The notes under the pieces: model-generated | Databases searched by the model: none | Seen by the model: the letters and a program-made list of their open reading frames with translations, nothing else | What the model was told of the DNA's origin: nothing | DNA from: Polytrichum commune | Taxonomy: Eukaryota; Streptophyta; Polytrichopsida; Polytrichales; Polytrichaceae | Assembly: GCA_950295325.1 (NCBI GenBank) | Contig: OX485803.1 | Location: 16,430,001 to 16,494,000, forward strand | Reading direction: 5' to 3' | DNA length: 64,000 bases | Part shown: piece after piece, positions 35,301-44,948 of the stretch | Layout of the letters: each line of letters opens with the position of its first letter | Numbering within the stretch: the first letter of the stretch is position 1 | Position numbers and translations under genes: made by a program

Positions 35301-36020
35301 GCCTAGAAATCGTAAACTCAAAGATGGCACTTGAAAACCCACATTTCAGCACCCTTTCGGAACCGAGAGGGTGCCCCAGCCTTACAAATTCTCAAATATG
35401 ACACTAGCCTAGAAATCAGAAACTGAAACATGGCCCTTGCAAATCCAGATTCCCTCACCTAAAACACTAGCCTATAAATCAGATAATCAAAGATGGCCCT
35501 TGAAAACCCACATTTCGACACCCTCTCAGATCCCATAGGGTGCCCCAGCCTTACAAATTCTGAAATATAACAGTAGCCTATAAATCATAAACTAAAAAAT
35601 GGCCCTTGAAAACCCACATTTCAACACCCTCTCGGAACCGAGAGGGTGCCCAGTCCTTATAAATTCTCAAATATGACACAAGCCTAGAAATCAGAAACTC
35701 AAACATGGCACTTGAAATCCACATTTCTGCACCCTCTCGGAACCGAGAGGGTGCCCCAGTCCTTACAAATTCTGAAATATAACAGTAGCCTAGAAATCGT
35801 AAACTCAAAAATGGCCCTTGAAAACCCACATTTCGACACCCTCTCGGAACCGAGAGGGTGCCCAGTCCTTATAAATTCTCAAATATGACACTAGCCTAGA
35901 AATCAGAAACTCAAACATGGCACTTGAAATCCACATTTCTGCACCCTCTCGGAACCGAGAGGGTGCCCCAGTCATTACAAATTCTCAAACATGACAGTAG
36001 CCTAGAAATCTGAACCTCAA
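32375..36020. repeat. Satellite array of about 100-105-bp hairpin units in intron 1
   Basis: The same unit as at 28870-30590, with CCCTCTCGG-AA-CCGAGAGGG followed by TGCCCCAG in most copies. It fills most of the 4.3-kb first intron (36621-32298). Near 36362-36395, at the exon-1 side of the intron, a single CCCTCTCGGTTCCGG half-site exists outside the array. A segment of about 230 bp unrelated to the unit occurs twice (35033-35290 and 36017-36271), so part of the array was copied as a block. Confidence 0.92.
32719..34214. repeat. 748-bp higher-order duplication inside the satellite
   Basis: Sequence from about 32719 recurs from 33467 with no difference I can see over 748 bp (about seven basic units), including variant bases such as CCCACTCGG and GAGACGGTG. 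This is a recent block duplication by unequal exchange. Confidence 0.88.
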
Positions 36021-36621
36021 ACATGGCACTTGAGAATCCAGAAATGAGAGATGGTGGAGGCTCCTTGCCTCTGCCGGGCGATAGTGGGGGCTCCTGGCTC
36101 CTCCCTCCGAACGACCTATTCGCAAACTTTCTTCTCAAACTCTCTTCGCAAACTTTAGTTAGGTTAGGCGCTAGGGTTGATTCTAGTAGTTGGTTCCCAC
36201 CTAGCCGTATGATTAGGGGCATCGGGGGTGGACCCCGGAGACATGTATTCAAACTCTACTAGGTACTGGGTGCCATGGTTGCTAGTTGGCGGCCTCGCAC
36301 AAATTTGTGATGAGCTGAAAGCCTAGTTGCGGTGCCACACTATGACAATCTCGTACATATTCTTTGACCCTCTCGGTTCCGGTTATATACTCCCCTCTCA
36401 CTAACTTCAACATCTGATGATGGACTCATTTAAACAAAATGAGAACTTTCTACAATTGTCTTTTTGGGGAACATTCCACACAACATCAGTGGTTGGTTTA
36501 TGGGTCATTTTCCAAATCCATTCAACATGTACTTCATGAAGATTCACATTAGATAACTCAATTTCAAATGCCATTTTTTAAATAACCTAAATGTATATCT
36601 GTCCCTAGTGCCCAAACTTAC

Positions 36622-36966
36622 TGTGCTAATTGAGTCCTCTTTTGTCTCCTCCTCCAATCCGCTCATATCGGAATTGCTTCGATGCTCGCTCTCTGCCATC
36701 GATGGTTCGCGTGATCCACTGTGCTCCCTTTCTTCCTCTATCCGTTGCAATTCCTCGTTCCTGCTAGATGTCCTTGTCTCAGACTCTCCGCCCGTCTTGC
36801 TCAAATCTGTTGGTGGGTCACTTCCCTGTGTACACGTTTGCTCCTTCTTCCTAAGTTCTCTCCGTCGCCTCTGTTTTGAATTGCTAAAACTCGTCCCTCC
36901 CTTTCTTTTCTTCCTCTTTCTTCCAGGATCGGATGTGGAGACTAGACTATTTCTTGGTTCCTTCAT
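36622..36966 (-). CDS. Exon 1 of the ParB-methyltransferase gene, nuclear-targeting N-terminus
   Basis: ATG at 36966 opens 115 codons that end at a perfect AGCACA/GTAAGT donor, phase 0. The first 45 residues carry two basic clusters, RKRKKRKGG and KQRRRRELRKK, which look like nuclear localisation signals. The rest is Glu/Ser-rich and disordered. Assignment to this gene rests on strand, phase and the absence of any other acceptor-led reading; a missed small exon in the satellite-filled intron is possible. Confidence 0.7.
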
Positions 36967-37299
36967 GTGTGCGTCCCGGTTTCCCAATACTTCTCTCTCT
37001 CCTATCCTCTTCTCTTAGGGCATCGCTCTGCTTCACTCAGATACTAACCCTTTCCTTTCCTTGTATTGTTCTTTATATTGCCAGTGCTTGAGGGTTAGGG
37101 TTTCCCTCCTTCTGCCAGCCATGCATTGTTTTCCCTTTTTGGCATCCTTCCTCTAATCTTTATATATCAACATAGCTTCCTCGTCATCTGTGCCTTCCGT
37201 TTTGGACATGGTGACATCACAATGTTTGATTCTTGACCATTCTTCTTCTTTATGTATCTATGCATCTTTGTTCCTTTGCGTTTGTATTTTTCTGCCTTC
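36967..37299. promoter_or_regulatory. Bidirectional promoter between ParB-methyltransferase and transposase genes
   Basis: 333 bp separate the two divergent start codons. On the plus strand CTTTATATATCAAC at about 37158-37171 could be the TATA box of the transposase gene. On the minus strand TATAAA at 37077-37072 could serve the ParB-methyltransferase gene. Shared control would couple expression of both proteins. Start sites are not known. Confidence 0.55.
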
Positions 37300-40200
37300 A
37301 TGGCGTCCACCGCAATGGCCGAACTTCGTTCCCATGGCATCGGTGTCCCTATTCTATTCCCCATTGATGAACATGGTATTGCTGCTATCTCTGACCTTCA
37401 TCTTAACATTAGGTTCTCGTTGAAAGCTAGTACAATTTGGGTAGAACGTGAGATCTTCAATCCTGATACTGAATTGGTCGTTCAAACCTTGCATGAGACC
37501 TCCAAACTAACTGACAATGGCAATATCATATGGGAGCTTGGCGTGGGAAAGTATAGGGTTTATGGCCTTCCCGATTCTCAGATGGGAGTGTCACGAGAAA
37601 TTCTTACTCCTCTTCGATCATCCACTTCTTCCTTAAGCACCCCGCCGGTAATAAGTGTCAAGACGGAGCCAGATGTGGACAACGTTATAGACTTGTCTGA
37701 TTCTTCGAACGAAGATGTACCAGTGCAGAAGGCTGCTGTTCATGATTCCCCTCCTTTGTTTCCCTCTGCTTCCTATGTAACGCCTTCTCCTTCTCGCTCT
37801 GTGCCTTTAACTCCTTTGGTACCGTCTATGTCCAAACCTCCTCAACCTATAGTTCAATGTCTTCGTCGTCTTGGTTCTATGCCCGGTAGTAAGAGCGTCC
37901 TCAAGAAAATAGATTACGATAAACTCAAAATCCAAGAGGTTAATCACCTTCCCCCTCGTTTCGATGGTACCCAGTTATTTGTCCTCCCTGCAGCAGAAGT
38001 CTCATCATCTCAAACTAGGGCCAAGTCTATGGACGGCATGGACAAGCAATATGATGGCCATGTTTGGACGAAGACTCAAACCACCAACATTACAAACGAC
38101 GTTGGCCTTTCATTTCGTTCCTCTACCTGTGTTGGCCATCTCCAATGCCAAAACCCGAATTGTGATTACCTTCAACGCGCCCATCGTACCTCTAAGGTCA
38201 ATGACACGGAATTTGATGGTTTCACTAAAGAGCCTTTCCCTCTCTCTGGCATTGTGCCATCCGGATGTACTATTGTGTGCAGGCTCTGCAAAGAGCCTCC
38301 CAAATGCATTGCACTATGCGAGGCGAAAATATTCTACGTCCACGGGAAGGAGTCCTCCCAAAGAGCCTGCATTCATATCGGAACTCATCAACATCCAGTG
38401 AAGGTTGGAGACTGCAGAGACAGCCGAAAGCGTATCAATGCACTTCTCAAGGAGCACGTTGATCGTACGCCTCAAGCCACGCATAGCAAGATCGTCCTTG
38501 AAGCCAGCAAGGACATTGTTGGTGAGTTCCTCCTTTCTGGCGATAATGACACACACCGTCTCCTCTCCCTAAAAGAGCTGGAACCTGTGTTTGATAGCTA
38601 TAGAGAGTTGAATTCCCCAAACCTTCGATCTAAGGTTACCTCTTTCAAATATTTGCGGAGGTTTGGTGTTATGGATGGCATCACAAAGCTCCGAGGCGTT
38701 AGCAATTGGGCCTACGTCCAACGGAACCAATTCCCAGGACAAGGTGACGATGCGGACAAGGTGTTCGTCTTCAAGATGTCGGAGGTTGGTCCTGGAAGTG
38801 GTGTGGATTTGGTTCGTCGGATGCAACCGGGTGGAGACCTTGAGAACGCGTGGATGATGTCTGATCACGTGAAGCGGGTCAAAGGGTGGACCACCATGGC
38901 CGCTCATGTGTACGATGGGACTTATCAACGGGTCATGACCATTTCATGTTGTGATTTCCAATCGGAGGATAAGGATGCCCAAGTGCTCTTCTGGCAGAAC
39001 CTGAACCACGTCATGGCCCGCCATGGTATCCCACATCCAACCTTTATTGGCTTCATGGCGGACAGTGCGCAAGCCAATTGGAACGTTGTGCGCATTGTGT
39101 ATGGTTCAGGAGATCCCAAAGTTCCAATGGAGGGCCGTGAGCGCACTTGTTTTTTCCATTGGAAACAATCGCTCGAGAAACATACGAAATCGTATATAAA
39201 GCATGAGTTACAAGACCAACATAAACACCTTTGCCTTCAATATCGGAATGCGTCATCTATGGAAGAGGCGGAGACTAGGTACCTAGCTATCAAGGCTTGG
39301 TGGGCATCATCGAATTGTACTTCTGAGGACGGTCTCAAGCACCTCCACCTCTAGCTTGCTTTTTGGCACTTCCGCTACCTTCAATGGGGTGGTTTCATGG
39401 AACTGGTACATCCCCTTTATGATTCATTCTTGTTTTATCCTGGAATTAGTTTCCTCTCTCTGTACTCCCTCTAATACTCCTTCTGTACTCTCCAATCAGG
39501 AAAAGATTTTGACCCAAGACCAGTTGGCCGAGATGCCGTCGTGCAATCTTGCGGAGTCCGTCCACAACAAGTGGCTTCAAGCCTCCGGCAACAAGGGTGG
39601 AGATCTATACGTGGCTACCGTGGACGACTACATTCGCGCCTTCCTACAAGTTGTTGCATACTACCAATTCCTTAAAGGTGGAATTGGCGGAGATGGTCCA
39701 AGCAAAGAAGAACTGAAGCTCAGGGGTGCTCAACGTCGAGCTCAGCGTACTGGCGACCCCACAGTGTTGCAGAAGGTCTTGCTTGACATGCCCGGTGGGG
39801 AAGAGTTTTGCACTCGCGATCCACACCTTAAGGGCGCCGAGGTGTTTGGATCGCAGAAGCGAAGACCGGACACTCCAATTGGTAGTGATGGCGAGACCCA
39901 CCGCCCCGATACCGTCAACTTCTCTCGCCCTCCCCCCGCTAAACGAGTCACTCGATCTCAACCAGTACCACTACCTACTATCATTGAGGAGTCCTCCCCG
40001 TCTGTACAAGAGGTTCAAGTGCCTTCTCCAGCAGGAATTGGTTTTCATCGTGTCACCGCCGTACAAGAAACCAAAGTAGATGTTTCTCTTTGGCACATTG
40101 CCCGCATACCTCATACCTCTGGGAAGTCTTGTTGGGCTAATCATGCTGGCACGAAGAAGAAGTGCACCGCAAGAATCATCACCAATAATAAGAGCATTCC

Positions 40201-40957
40201 TGCGCTGACCTACACCGGTATGTGGCATCATTACACACTCCAAGCGGAGAAGCGCATGGACTTTGTCTTTTGCCCAGACGACATCGAGCGTTGTGTAAAG
40301 AGCCCTCGTCGGAAATGGGTCATGTCGTTCTCTGCTAATGATCAAAAACCTCCTATTCCCCCAATCTGGCCTGTCAAGATTGGTACCAACCTCACCCGTT
40401 CGGAGATTTTCGCACTTGAGAACGCAGGTTTTCAACTCCCACCAAAGGAGCGCATCCCACCAACTCGACTCTTCACCAACTCCGCTCCCCCACTGGATAT
40501 GTCTGGAATCCGTATTCCAGACAACCCAGACTTCATCCCTCCGACAAGATTGTCCAAGGTTGTTCGACGATCCAGCAGCGCACCTTCGGCAAAGCAGAGG
40601 CAGATGGTTGCCTCTGCTGTAGCTATGCATGGTACTGTTATGAAATTAACTATGATCCCTCAACCGGGCTTTGGTTGCATTATCACTCTGCAGTCCAAGT
40701 CAGAACCGCAACCTCCCATTTACCAAGTGACAGTGAGTTCTCTTCCGGAGTGCAATTACGCATGCTTCTTGGATATGCTTTCCAAGTTCGGCCGCAAACG
40801 AAATTCTTATCTGAATTGTAAGCATCTCTATTACATCTTCATCAAGGTTTCTAATTTGGATCCGGAAGTGAATTTGTTCATTCACGCCCCGACCTTTAGC
40901 TTCAATGAAGTCAAACTCATCCTCGAAGGGGGCCTCTTGACACAGTCTACTTCCTAG
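37300..40957 (+). pseudogene. Mutator-like (MULE) transposase
   Basis: Two exons, 37300-39405 and 39500-40957, join in phase 0 (CTG/GTACAT ... CCAATCAG/GAA) into 1,187 codons. In order: a Ser/Pro-rich N-terminus, a WRKY/GCM1-like zinc-binding region (CVGHLQCQNPNCDYL, then C..C and HIGTHQHP), a DDE core and a C-terminal SWIM finger (PECNYAC ... NCKHLYYI). The core shows Asp in YDGTYQ, Asp in FMADSAQANW, the CFFHW motif and Glu in NLAESVHNKW. This is the standard MULE transposase plan for cut-and-paste transposition. TAG at 39352-39354 (codon 685) interrupts it. The context HLHL-stop-LAFWHF suggests a former TGG (Trp). Start chosen at ATG 37300 (MASTAMAEL) because the longer frame upstream has no ATG and overlaps the promoter. 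Diverges from the ParB-methyltransferase gene. Confidence 0.88.
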
Positions 40958-41173
40958 AATTCCTCTCAGCCTAGCACTACATTTTGTCCTCATGGATGTG
41001 GTCAGTTCTGGACCGAATGTGAACTCATAATTGATTGCTATAATAAATAAAATTACATGGATGATTTTTATTCACTTCAAAATTTTGTATTACAGTACAC
41101 AATGTGTCATGTGTGTCTCTCCCGGTTGAACATTTCATGTTCAATTTGAAGGTACTACCTCTGTCTATCAAAT

Positions 41174-41671
41174 CTACTTCCATTTCGCCAACCTCCTAGA
41201 TGTTTCATCGTCCCTTCTTGATGGAGGTGGACCCGGTCGAAGCAAATCAATATAAGAAACTCTTTTATCTCTCATTCGATCCTTCAGTGGACGACGATGC
41301 GGCGACAATCCTCTCATTCTCTCGCGAAACGACAAAGACCTCGAAGATTCGCCTACTACCTTCACCTCTTCCTTCCCGTTTGACGTTTTTTCTTCATTCA
41401 AATCAGCGTCTTCATTCACATCAGCGTCTTTATCCTGCACATCCGCTCGCGTTTTTTTATTCTTTGCATATTGTTTCTGCTCCTCCTGCATCCTCCACCT
41501 CCATGCTTGTGTGGACTGCGAAAATGGAGTCATCTCGTAGTCATCACTACATTGCTTTCCAGCACCGTTGTCATGTACCGGCGATGTATTAAAAGAAATA
41601 TGGGGATCTCCTAGACTTCTAATCTCCTTCTCCTATCCTAGGCCAGCGAACATGTCTCTCTCCTCTCCCAT
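41174..41671 (-). pseudogene. Small charged protein gene of the MULE, family unknown
   Basis: ATG at 41671 opens a 166-codon frame with one internal TAG at codon 13 (41635-41633) and a final stop at 41174. After the TAG the frame is long and protein-like: a mixed start (SLGDPHISFNTSP), a Gln/Lys-rich helix (QEEQKQYAKNKK), an acidic Asp/Glu segment, then a basic Arg/Pro tail (RERMRGLSPHRRPLKDRMRD). I do not recognise it. It converges with the transposase gene, 216 bp away, and lies inside the MULE ends, so it is probably a third element gene. If the TAG is real, translation could begin at a later ATG such as 41533. Confidence 0.55.
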
Positions 41672-42174
41672 TGTGTCCCTAAACCCTCTACCTCCGTATT
41701 TGATATGAGTATAACTTCTATCCTTATGTATATTGAGCTGAAGATAATCTCTTCAACCACAAACAATAATTGTGCGAGTCCAAGCTCTATAGTTGACTCA
41801 CACATAAGACAAATATAAAAGTGATGGAATAAAAACCAAGCAAGTTGGTCGCCATTTGTATTTTGATTGACTCATTCTTCAATTATACCAAACTCGAAAA
41901 AATCATTTTCAGATATTCTTTTTTGGAAGCACCCTTGATTTAAATCATATACTTATCTATTTTATCATAGTTTTTATATCAATTTTTCACTTCCTGGTTT
42001 CCAAATTTAACGAGTCCATTTCAAATTCACGTCATTTTAATTTATTTTTGGACCTAACCATTCCACGGAAATAGGTCATACATTTTTACTATTTTTAGAA
42101 TATTATAGGTATATTCGTTACTATTTTAAAATTTCCTAAATTTAGTATGCCAATTTTGCTATTTCTACTTCCTC
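41672..42174. other. MULE right subterminal region, AT-rich, no gene
   Basis: AT-rich sequence between the small gene start and the right inverted end. It probably includes that gene promoter. No repeats of note. Confidence 0.6.
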
Positions 42175-42227
42175 TATGCTCTCCGCTCTCCAAATCTCCG
42201 CTCTCCGCTCACATAGAAGTGTCGTCC
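42175..42227 (-). repeat. Right terminal inverted repeat of the MULE
   Basis: Read inward on the minus strand: GG plus 10 bases, TATGTGAGCG (42215-42206), then GAGAGCGGAGA, an 8-base expansion, and GCGGAGAGCATA. It pairs with 21290-21334. Confidence 0.8.
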
Positions 42228-42237
42228 ATGAGGCAGT
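42228..42237. repeat. Right 10-bp target site duplication of the MULE
   Basis: ATGAGGCAGT, the same as 21280-21289. The flanks outside both copies are G-rich on the plus strand, as expected if they were once contiguous. Confidence 0.88.
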
Positions 42238-43160
42238 CACCGAGCCGTGTGGTTGGAGGTTGTGCAAAGGAAACCACGAGGGTAAGGAGGTTAGAAGGCT
42301 AGTCCACCGGATTCACGTGGAGGGATTGGGCTGGAGTCAGCCGGGAGGGAAGTGAAGTGTCACTGCAATCTGAAGGGGTGCCTCAGTAGGCAGCATTGCA
42401 CCCAGGTGAATAAGGGGGCAAGCAAGCCGGCATTGAGGAATAGAGGTTTGAAATCTGGCCAGGATGCGGAATTGGGAGGTTGTCCTATGGCTGGTAGAAT
42501 GCCACGAATGCAGTGGTGGGAATTGAGTGAGTTGGAGGCAACAGGTGCGGTAGGGCAGTGAATGGTGGGAGAGATCAAAATTCTGAAGGATCAGGTTCAA
42601 TGCCAACATTTCGCAACGACCTGGCACTCTGTGTTAAATCGGTGGGCCAGCTAGGGATAAGGGAGGCGATCCCAAGGGATTTCAGTGCCGCGGGGTGATA
42701 CATTTCAAAGGTCGGAGGCCTCTGAGGGTCGGAGTGCTAATGAAGTCCTGGAACTTCCAACAGTGAGGAAGAACATAGAGCCGAGGTGGTAGTTGGGGGC
42801 GACCGGGACTGTTACAGGGTAGGTTGAGAAGGAACTGCCAAGGTGGCAGTTGGGAGGTGGCATCCAGCTGCTCATTAACGGGAGCCGAAGGTTGGACGGT
42901 AGCGGCCAGAGGGGTTCCCAACCGGGCCAGGCTACTCGAAGGAGAAGGACAGTTAAGCAACCAATAGCTAGGACTTAGGAATTTAGATAAAGGGGGGAGT
43001 TCAAATTGTTGATGAGGTACAAGCATTTGTTAATACTTGTGCCCAAAAGATTAATAAAGAGAGTTAGCTTTGCAATTCACCATATCCACAAAACCCTACA
43101 CAATTAGGGTACACTTCTTCCACAAGTAATTCAATTGTGACGAAGGATCCCCCAACCGGA

Positions 43161-43691
43161 ATCAGACGTACTTAAGGTTGGGTTGATTTTGGTTTCACAG
43201 GCAGTGACGGGTTGGTGAAGGGCAGTGACGGGTTGGTCACAACTATATCGCATTGTGTTGGAAACGAGAGAGTGATGCCTAAGTCTTTAATGCGGTGCAT
43301 GGCGAAGGTCAGCCCCTCACTCTCGGTATTGTGGTGAGTGCCAATTTAAGGAAGAGTGCGGAGGTGATTCTCCGGCTTAACTGAGAATTGGCATGAACAT
43401 GCCTATCCCTTGTTTGGGATTTTTCATTTAAATGGGCTTGCAGGTTCTCTTCCTCGCCTCCTCAAAAAAAATTTATTGCACCAAGATAAGTGAAAACATT
43501 AATGAGTGAAGGTAGTGAGGGGTATGTTTGGTCAAGTGAGGGTTGATTGATTCCTTGGGGAATGCAAGGTAAGACTCGATCTCAAAAACCAATGTTGGAA
43601 TTAAGAGTAGACAAAGTTACACGTGGAAGAAAATCATCTAGGGTTCCCGAAGTTCTGGAAGAAGTTGGAGTACGTTAGATTAGAAAGTTGC
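43161..43691 (+). other. Leader of the outer Ty3 element
   Basis: Between the G-rich LTR-like part and gag. GGCAGTGACGGGTTGGT is repeated in tandem around 43200-43238. I could not identify a primer binding site with confidence. A GTG-led frame upstream of gag ATG 43692 is open but has no ATG. Confidence 0.45.
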
Positions 43692-44948
43692 ATGAATGTG
43701 GAGCCTAGTGTTAGTCCGTTGTTAGGAATAGTAGAGAAAGGGGCTCAAATTGAGAACGAGGAAACTCTTTCTAAGTTGGGTGGCGAGATACCGTCAGAGA
43801 CTGATACACTTAGGGAAGGCATTTCAATAGGAACTAGTAGAGACATAGGAGTGGATACACCTGTTACTATGGTTCAGGATGGAGGCGGAGACGTACCCAT
43901 ACCACCTATGTATCCCATTGATCCATTGGTTAGACCGAGAGGTCTGCCAATTGTGGTTCCACAAAATTTAGCGGCGGTGGACATGCCATCCCACCTTCCT
44001 AAGTTTTATGGAACTAAAGATGAGGATCCATCTAGGCATATGGAGAGGTACATTGAAAGGTTGGCTAATTCTCTGGTGACTACGCAGGGGTATTGGTTGG
44101 TTGGGTTTCCTAACACTCTAGAGGGTGAGGCTTATGAGTGGTATAAAGACCATGCCGAGGGACATTTTAGAGAATGGGAGCAATTGCAAAAAGAGTTTTT
44201 GGATGAATTTAGGCCAGAGGTTGGTCAAAGCACGGCTTTGAGGGCATTGGCTTCATTGAAGCAAGGTAGGAAAGAAAAAATCTCGGCTTACATTAGGAGG
44301 TTTGATTTAGTGTGTACACGATTTGTGGGAACCATGCTCAATGATGACACACTAAAACAATTCTTCATTCAAGGATTCTTTAAGTCGGGAACAATTAGAG
44401 GTGTTCTTGAAATGAATCCTCAAACCTTGGCGGATGCCAAGAGGGCGGGTAGAGAGATGAAGAATCTAGATAGGGATCATGAGAGATTGTGGAGAAGAGA
44501 GGATGAATTAGTTCCTCAATTCATCCCCATTCGGCCAAGAATGGTGGAAAGAGAGCAAGGTAAGTATGGGAGTCAAGCTCCATACGCTGTCATTGACGCA
44601 TGTCCACGTCCTTTGGCGGTAAGAGAACCAGCACCACTTCTAACATTACCGGCTCCTAGAGTGGATCCTCACCTAGAGGAAGTAGAGAAGAGATTAGGGG
44701 CTAGTCAGTTGGGGTTTCAAGAGGCCATGATTAAGCAAATACAAAGTCTTACGGATCAAATGTCATTGATGGTTAGGAGCCAACAACCTAGTCCTCGTCC
44801 TCAAGTTGAGTCGGGTAGGCATGCATCGGGATTGTGGTGTATTCAGTGTGGCCAACCGGGTCAGACTCGTCAGTTTTGTAGGAATGGACAAAACCGGGAT
44901 CAAAGAATGAACGGTGGTCCACCTCCACAAAACCAGAGAGGTCAATGA
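43692..44948 (+). CDS. Ty3-type gag polyprotein (truncated by stop)
   Basis: Contains the retrotransposon gag core: PSHLPKFYGTKDEDPSRHME, the EWYKDH region, then EFLDEFRPEVGQSTALRALA and the SAYIRRFD helix. Gag forms the particle shell. A zinc-knuckle-like CIQCGQPGQTRQFC near the end has Gln where His is expected. The frame is stopped by TGA at 44946, yet the same frame continues beyond it with a second stop at 45047-45049 and a good zinc knuckle CSNCGGNHPSDEC near 45095-45135. The original gag therefore ran to about 45440, and this copy is broken. Confidence 0.88.
   Translation: MNVEPSVSPLLGIVEKGAQIENEETLSKLGGEIPSETDTLREGISIGTSRDIGVDTPVTMVQDGGGDVPIPPMYPIDPLVRPRGLPIVVPQNLAAVDMPSHLPKFYGTKDEDPSRHMERYIERLANSLVTTQGYWLVGFPNTLEGEAYEWYKDHAEGHFREWEQLQKEFLDEFRPEVGQSTALRALASLKQGRKEKISAYIRRFDLVCTRFVGTMLNDDTLKQFFIQGFFKSGTIRGVLEMNPQTLADAKRAGREMKNLDRDHERLWRREDELVPQFIPIRPRMVEREQGKYGSQAPYAVIDACPRPLAVREPAPLLTLPAPRVDPHLEEVEKRLGASQLGFQEAMIKQIQSLTDQMSLMVRSQQPSPRPQVESGRHASGLWCIQCGQPGQTRQFCRNGQNRDQRMNGGPPPQNQRGQ

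Larger units (their letters stand above)
22531..36966 (-). pseudogene. ParB-like / DNA adenine methyltransferase-like fusion gene of the MULE
   Basis: A 12-exon model joins without a frame error into 1,202 codons: 36966-36622, 32297-32181, 32066-31489, 31411-31207, 31134-30937, 30835-30617, 28741-28500, 28408-27721, 27624-27289, 27199-27042 joined to 23246-23146 (one exon split by an insertion), 23049-22851, and 22753-22531. Every intron has GT/AG ends and matching phases. The product has a basic, probably nuclear N-terminus, a ParB/sulfiredoxin-like domain (codons about 190-310), a helical middle, a Pro/Ser/Thr-rich linker with KRK clusters, and a C-terminal methyltransferase fold (codons about 865-1090) in beta-class motif order (IV before I). 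Breaks: TAA at codon 185 (31976-31974), TAG at codon 592 (28630-28628), and a 3.79-kb insertion. It faces the transposase gene across a shared promoter. The role is unknown; a DNA-modification or DNA-binding accessory of the transposon is inference. Confidence 0.82.
21290..42227. mobile_element. 20.9-kb Mutator-like element carrying transposase and ParB-methyltransferase genes
   Basis: Bounded by 10-bp direct repeats (ATGAGGCAGT) and inverted ends. Each end has 12 variable bases starting GG, then TATGTGAGCG (identical), then AGAGCGGAGA and GCGGAGAGCATA. The right end has 8 extra bases in the middle. A 9-11 bp target duplication is the hallmark of Mutator-like elements, and the element encodes a MULE-type transposase. 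Content from left to right: AT-rich end with a minisatellite, ParB-methyltransferase gene (minus), shared promoter, transposase gene (plus), small gene (minus), AT-rich end. All three genes carry nonsense codons and one carries a later insertion, so this copy is dead. The size is large for a MULE, partly because of the 3.79-kb insertion and about 5.5 kb of intronic satellite. Confidence 0.85.

Noticed and set aside
32375-36020. CRISPR-like array (regular palindromic repeat with variable parts)
   Set aside because: Units are continuous tandem copies without unique spacers, in intron-rich plant DNA; this is a satellite.
21290-42227. Reading 19477-21495 as one complete LTR instead of placing a MULE border at 21290
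   Set aside because: The 10-bp direct repeat lies at equal distance from identical inverted motifs at both ends and encloses a MULE transposase, which is hard to explain by chance.
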